DNA of 64,000 nt from Budvicia diplopodorum. GTDB taxonomy: Bacteria > Pseudomonadota > Gammaproteobacteria > Enterobacterales > Enterobacteriaceae. The position numbers and the translations under genes were made by a program. The stretch is taken from the NCBI RefSeq assembly GCF_009800925.1, contig NZ_WOYF01000009.1, forward strand, positions 54,291-118,290, read 5' to 3'. A model generated the notes under the pieces. The model ran no database searches. It was not told where the DNA came from and worked only from the letters and a program-made list of their open reading frames with translations. The first letter of the stretch is position 1. Each line of letters begins with the position of its first letter. Positions 60,222 through 64,000 of this stretch are shown piece after piece.

Positions 60222-60240
60222 TGATTAACCGGTAGAAATA

Positions 60241-60273
60241 TAAAAGGGTGACGGTCGGTCACCCTTTTATTTT
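60241..60273. terminator. clpB / rtcR terminator
   Basis: 12-bp arms TAAAAGGGTGAC/GTCACCCTTTTA (60241-60252, 60258-60269) with a 5-base loop and T residues. It sits between convergent genes and can serve both. Confidence 0.88.
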
Positions 60274-60291
60274 GTCTGAATCCTGTAGCGT

Positions 60292-61890
60292 TCAGCCGTC
60301 GGACGCATTTTTTATTTTTTCCCAACTCAGACCAAACCGGACTAAATATTTTCTTAATCGGTCAGCATCGTTAGGATGCTGTTTTTGTTGGCGGGATACT
60401 GCGAATAGCTTTCTTCCGGCTTCCGACAGGCTTGAACTTGTCCGACAAACGTCAATAACAGATTTCAACTGATAGCGGTCGAACAAATCAATGGGTTGCT
60501 CTAACTCCGGTAATAAGTTGCTTTCAGTGGTATATCCCCAGCTATTCTGCAGGCGTTCTATCTCATCGGACACGACCGAATCGGTAATTCGTCCTGATTC
60601 AGCCAGCGTCGCCATGCGGGTTACTGATGCTCCTAATTCCCTGAAGTTACCTGACCATAATGCGTCTGATGAAGTCGCAAACGACAGATATTTACGCCTA
60701 GACTCCGCGTTAAACCGGCTTTGCTCACCCTGTTCTCTGGCAAAACGGGCCAGTTCATAATCGAGATTTGGCTCGATGTCTTCTCTACGCTGTGCCAGCC
60801 CCGGTAGCTTATAGGTCCACAGGTTAATGCGCGCGTAAAGGTCTTCTCGAAACAGGCCTTCACTGACCTGCTTGCGTAGGTCCCGATGGGTTCCGGCAAT
60901 CAATTGGAAGTGACTTTGTACTTCTTTATCGCTGCCAAAAGGAAAGAAGCGCTTTTCTTCAATTGCTTTAAGCAGCATTGCCTGCTCATCCAAACCGAGC
61001 TCTCCGATCTCATCTAAAAAAAGCATGCCATTATCTGCGGCCCTAAGCAGGCCGAAGCGATCGGTTTGAGCACCGGTAAATGCACCTTTAACATGGCCGA
61101 ATAGCGTCGACATTGCGCTATCACCGCGTAAAGTTGCACAGTTTACTTCTACGAATCTCCCGCTAATTTGGTGTTTGTCTAACTTTAATTCGTAAATACG
61201 ATGGGCTAGAAATGATTTACCCGCCCCCGTAGGGCCAATCATCAGGATTGGAGCTTTTGACCGAATGGCAACGCGTTCGATTTCTTCAATTAAACGGTTG
61301 AATATCGCATTGCGGGTTGCTATACCGGCCTTTAAATAGGAAACAGAGTTCTCACTGATCTGGCGAAAGCGGGTAGAAATTTTATCGTATCGGCTGAGAT
61401 CGAGATCGATGGTGGCGTAGCTACCGGCAGGGTCTGCTGCTTGCGCTTCACCTTTTCTTTCTCTGACCGGCATCGTTTGGACCAGCTTAGCCGGTAAATA
61501 GCGCGCTTCAGTCAACAAGTACCAACATATTTGTACGACGTGGGTGCCGGTAGTGATATGAACTAAGTATTCTTCATTTTCAGGATCGAAAGGGTAGCGT
61601 TCGGCAAAATCTAATAGCGTGGTATAAACCTCTTCAATATCCCACGGATCGCGCAACACGATAGGAACCAGCTTAACCTGTGTTGACGGTGACGCTTGAA
61701 TAATATCCTGAGCAACTTGCTCAGCCATTACACGATCTTTTGACTGATGTAGCAGTTCTAGCCGATCGATAGGAAAGCCGGTTTGCTGACAAAGGCCTAC
61801 CGTAGGACGCCATTTGTTCCATCGATTCTCACGCTTTCCGCGCTTGTCTAATACGGTTCCTAAAACGCCAATAGCGACCCGTTTCATCAT
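60292..61890 (-). CDS. rtcR: Sigma54-dependent transcriptional activator RtcR
   Basis: This is the activator of RNA-repair operons, 532 residues. The N-terminal half (about 1-180) is the RtcR sensor domain, a CARF-type Rossmann fold with the HITTGTH motif at 111-117, thought to sense RNA-damage ligands. The AAA+ domain has Walker A GPTGAGKS (219-226), the sigma54-contact loop GAFTGA (269-274) and Walker B MLFLDE (289-294). The C-terminus has the helix-turn-helix region SVIDVCRTSSSLSEAGRKLF. In E. coli it drives the divergent rtcBA; here the divergent gene is an RlaP-type nucleotidyltransferase. Confidence 0.95.
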   Translation of the reverse strand: MMKRVAIGVLGTVLDKRGKRENRWNKWRPTVGLCQQTGFPIDRLELLHQSKDRVMAEQVAQDIIQASPSTQVKLVPIVLRDPWDIEEVYTTLLDFAERYPFDPENEEYLVHITTGTHVVQICWYLLTEARYLPAKLVQTMPVRERKGEAQAADPAGSYATIDLDLSRYDKISTRFRQISENSVSYLKAGIATRNAIFNRLIEEIERVAIRSKAPILMIGPTGAGKSFLAHRIYELKLDKHQISGRFVEVNCATLRGDSAMSTLFGHVKGAFTGAQTDRFGLLRAADNGMLFLDEIGELGLDEQAMLLKAIEEKRFFPFGSDKEVQSHFQLIAGTHRDLRKQVSEGLFREDLYARINLWTYKLPGLAQRREDIEPNLDYELARFAREQGEQSRFNAESRRKYLSFATSSDALWSGNFRELGASVTRMATLAESGRITDSVVSDEIERLQNSWGYTTESNLLPELEQPIDLFDRYQLKSVIDVCRTSSSLSEAGRKLFAVSRQQKQHPNDADRLRKYLVRFGLSWEKIKNASDG

Positions 61891-62023
61891 TTATCCTTAA
61901 ATATAAAAGCTATCTCAAAGAATAAGATATTTCATGGCAGAGTACGAGACCTCTAATCACCATAGCGGAGTAATTTATATAATAAGTATTATTATCAGTT
62001 GGTTATTTTATGTTTGGCGATGT

Positions 62024-62039
62024 TGGCATAGTATTCGCA
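62024..62039 (+). promoter_or_regulatory. Sigma54 (-24/-12) promoter of the RlaP-type gene
   Basis: TTGGCATAGTATTCGCA contains the invariant GG at 62025-62026 and GC at 62037-62038 with exactly 10 bases between, the required sigma54 spacing. It is on the strand of the nucleotidyltransferase gene, 60 bp before its start and divergent from rtcR, which needs such a promoter as target. Confidence 0.82.
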
Positions 62040-62098
62040 ATGCTATATTTTGTAGCATCGTTTTCTGATGCCTGAATGATGAAAGAAGGAACAGCATA

Positions 62099-62935
62099 AT
62101 GAAAAAGGATTTACTTTTAGGTCGGCTAAATTTACCTGCCAGCGATCATCCAGTTTCAGACGAAATGCGTAGCCGAATACTTGCTGAGTTAAAGATTATT
62201 GAAGAGAAATTTAACGTAGCGATCCTCTATGCCTGCGAGTCGGGTAGCCGTGGGTGGGGGTTTGCTTCTACGGATAGTGATTACGATGTACGCTTCATTT
62301 ATGTACATAAAGCCGAATGGTACCTAACCGTTGAAGCGGGGCGTGACGTTATTGAACGGCCGTTGGATGATGAATTAGATATCAGCGGTTGGGAATTACG
62401 TAAAACGTTAGGGTTGCTTAAACGGGCAAACCCAACGCTGCTAGAATGGCTGGATTCCCCTATTGTCTACCGGGAAGATAAGGTATTTATGGACGAGCTT
62501 CGCCTGCTGGCAAATGAATTTTTTTCAACTGTCCGAGCCAGATATCACTATCTATCAATGGCGAAGAAAAACTTCCGCGGGTATCTACAGGGCGATACTG
62601 TCAGGTTGAAAAAATACTTGTATGTATTACGTCCATTGTTAGCCGTTAAGTGGATAGATGAGCGGGCCAGCGTGTCTCCGATGCCATTCTCTTTGCTATT
62701 AGATATTCTTAATTCTGGTGAATACGGTGAGTTAATCGCTGAGATTGATTACCTGCTGGAGGTCAAACGGGCAAATACCGAATCTCAGTATGGTGAGAAG
62801 CTGGTGCATATACATAATTTTATTGAACAAGAGCTAGATAGGTATGGCTTAAACGCTTTTGATGCAGATAAAGATGAGCATCTTCCCGATGTTTCTGTAC
62901 TAGATAGCCTATTAAGAAAATGCGTGATGTCCTAA
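62099..62935 (+). CDS. RlaP-type nucleotidyltransferase (RNA repair-associated polymerase beta fold)
   Basis: The 278-residue protein has a polymerase-beta-type nucleotidyltransferase core. ACESGSRGWGFASTDSDYDV carries Gly49-Ser50 and the metal-binding Asp61 and Asp63, and a further acidic site may be in ELDISGWELRK. The helical C-terminal half contains SMAKKNFRGYLQGDTVRLKK and VLRPLLAVKWI. This pattern fits PF10127 (RlaP), a family reported next to RNA-repair genes; I recall it rather than having searched. AAGGA precedes the ATG. A sigma54 promoter and divergent rtcR imply induction on RNA damage. Its substrate, perhaps an RNA 3' end, is unknown. Confidence 0.85.
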   Translation: MKKDLLLGRLNLPASDHPVSDEMRSRILAELKIIEEKFNVAILYACESGSRGWGFASTDSDYDVRFIYVHKAEWYLTVEAGRDVIERPLDDELDISGWELRKTLGLLKRANPTLLEWLDSPIVYREDKVFMDELRLLANEFFSTVRARYHYLSMAKKNFRGYLQGDTVRLKKYLYVLRPLLAVKWIDERASVSPMPFSLLLDILNSGEYGELIAEIDYLLEVKRANTESQYGEKLVHIHNFIEQELDRYGLNAFDADKDEHLPDVSVLDSLLRKCVMS

Positions 62936-62949
62936 TTTGAAGCACTAAA

Positions 62950-63702
62950 TCAAAGAGCCCTGAGAATTTCTAATGTGCTCCTTTTCATAGTTAAGAATAA
63001 TGGCGCAATAGTTAAGCTGACCATAAAGGCTGATAGGCAGGTAACAATTATCATACCTAACGGATGGCTGGGGTATACCCCAGTCATCCTAATCGCAATA
63101 ATGATTAATGATAGGCATGCAACGCTTAACCAGTATTCAAGCGAAATAGTGCTGGGAACGGTATCCGATTTCGGCATACGAAGTAGGTAAATAAAAATGA
63201 TTAATCCGCCCAGCAAGGTGCTTGTGTGTTGTAAGACTTTAGATAGGGCGACTGGATAGTGAAATAGATCTAGAGTGGTTAACGCATAGTTAAAGTGTGT
63301 GACAAAAAATGCATTCTGGTGAGTAAAGCTATCCCAGAATAGATGAGAGAGGATACCGAACATAATAGAAAGAAGCAGTTTTGATTTATTATTTTTAACA
63401 TATGGCATCCACTTAAATTTGGTTATAGGTGATAAACGGTATTGTAAAAAGTGGGGTAGGTTGCTTATCAATGTATTTCTAATTAGATAATGGAATAGAA
63501 AAGTCATCAGTAAGGCTACAGGAATATCAAAAAAGAAGATGCCGGGTAATGAATGACTGTAAAGGCTTTTCACTTCCATTCTGAAAAAATATTCAAAATC
63601 CGGCACTATGCTGCCAGCAATCATTCCGGTCATGGAGAATTTTCGGGGTAGAAATGAACCAAAAGGTAAAACAATCGCCGGATGAGCAAAGGTAAATGGC
63701 AT
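62950..63702 (-). CDS. DUF4184 family membrane protein
   Basis: This 250-residue protein begins MPFTFAHPAIVLPFGSFLPR, the start typical of DUF4184. The family has a conserved HPA and GSIVPDFEYF motif and a HLFWDSFTH stretch (about residues 125-135), which could bind metal. Around six hydrophobic segments suggest an inner-membrane protein. Function unknown. It is convergent with the RlaP-type gene with only 14 bp between the stops and no clear terminator, so it is probably a separate transcript. Confidence 0.85.
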   Translation of the reverse strand: MPFTFAHPAIVLPFGSFLPRKFSMTGMIAGSIVPDFEYFFRMEVKSLYSHSLPGIFFFDIPVALLMTFLFHYLIRNTLISNLPHFLQYRLSPITKFKWMPYVKNNKSKLLLSIMFGILSHLFWDSFTHQNAFFVTHFNYALTTLDLFHYPVALSKVLQHTSTLLGGLIIFIYLLRMPKSDTVPSTISLEYWLSVACLSLIIIAIRMTGVYPSHPLGMIIVTCLSAFMVSLTIAPLFLTMKRSTLEILRAL

Positions 63703-63880
63703 AGTAGACCTTGAATTTCGATGATGAACTAATGCCGATACTCTGTTTGTGCTGTGTGAAAATAAAATGAAGTAAAAACTAATTCATGGTTCTAAATTGT
63801 TCAATGTGACCGTATTACTCGATAAAAACCATTCTTATGGTGAATAAATAAGCGCTTGGCTTACTTTTTTGAATTAACGC
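63703..63880. other. DUF4184 / rRNA operon spacer
   Basis: No gene is seen. The AT-rich sequence immediately left of the P1 -35 probably includes an UP element and Fis sites, which I cannot place exactly. Confidence 0.35.
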
Positions 63881-63908
63881 TTGCCAGATGATTCTCAGAC
63901 CCTATAAT
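63881..63908 (+). promoter_or_regulatory. rRNA operon promoter P1
   Basis: TTGCCA (63881-63886) and TATAAT (63903-63908) are spaced by 16 bp, followed by GCGCCTCCACTGACACGG, the GC-rich discriminator and start region of enterobacterial rrn P1 promoters. In E. coli rrnG also follows clpB. Confidence 0.88.
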
Positions 63909-63977
63909 GCGCCTCCACTGACACGGCAAACCGCCGTTCAGCGCGAGGCGTTCAGGCAAAAATCTCAGATTTAATCC

Positions 63978-63983
63978 TTGACT
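63978..63983 (+). promoter_or_regulatory. rRNA operon promoter P2 (-35 only)
   Basis: TTGACT at 63978-63983 stands about 95 bases after the P1 -35, as in E. coli rrn leaders. Its -10, the rest of the leader and the 16S gene lie beyond the window. Confidence 0.75.
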
Positions 63984-64000
63984 CTCCGGCGGGTTAGCGT

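Overview
The window is chromosomal DNA of a member of the Enterobacterales. Blocks collinear with Escherichia coli dominate: cysZ / cysK-ptsH-ptsI-crr, zipA-ligA-ypeB, a valine/lysine tRNA cluster next to gltX and two alanine tRNAs, yqaB-yqaA-gshA-micA-luxS, corB(yfjD)-ypjD-ffh-rpsP-rimM-trmD-rplS, and bamD / rluD-yfiH-clpB running into a ribosomal RNA operon promoter. The way the blocks are joined (acrD-type pump after crr, gsi operon between the tRNA genes and mntH, pagP beside yqaB) differs from E. coli, so this is a more distant genus. Budviciaceae-like genera such as Budvicia or Pragia would fit, but this is inference from memory and cannot be proved here.

Layout. 1-2339: 5' three quarters of an AcrB/AcrD-type RND pump, reverse strand. 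2633-6771: PTS operon and cysK, reverse. 7102-21081: an AT-rich 13-gene O-antigen (or related Wzy-type polysaccharide) cluster, forward, with its own promoter, JUMPstart/ops leader and terminator, inserted between cysK and cysZ, which are near neighbours in E. coli. 21154-27839: cysZ, zipA, ligA, ypeB, four reverse tRNAs, gltX. 28053-28261: two Ala tRNAs. 28556-37211: reverse operon iaaA-gsiABCD extended by two aminopeptidase genes. 37941-43475: mntH, aldo/keto reductase, curA-like reductase, chaA, pagP. 43838-53458: yqaB-yqaA-gshA, antisense-oriented micA, luxS, corB-like, ypjD, ffh, rpsP-rimM-trmD-rplS. 53545-60221: Tat-signal aminotransferase, bamD, rluD, yfiH, clpB. 60292-63702: rtcR, a sigma54-type promoter, an RlaP-type nucleotidyltransferase and a DUF4184 membrane protein. 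The last 120 bases are rRNA operon promoters P1 and the start of P2.

Functional reading. In the polysaccharide cluster, a WbpM/PglF-type dehydratase, a DegT aminotransferase, a PglD-type acetyltransferase and a PglC-type phosphoglycosyl transferase predict that the repeat unit starts with a di-N-acetylbacillosamine-like sugar. FnlA-FnlB-FnlC predict UDP-N-acetyl-L-fucosamine, and two GT4-type transferases would complete a short repeat that Wzx flips, Wzy polymerises and Wzz measures. The gsi operon couples peptide/glutathione import to three hydrolases (isoaspartyl peptidase, P1 aminopeptidase, M55 D-aminopeptidase).

The best candidates for something little described are the RtcR-RlaP pair without rtcBA, the O-antigen locus at cysK/cysZ, and the exported HisC-like aminotransferase.
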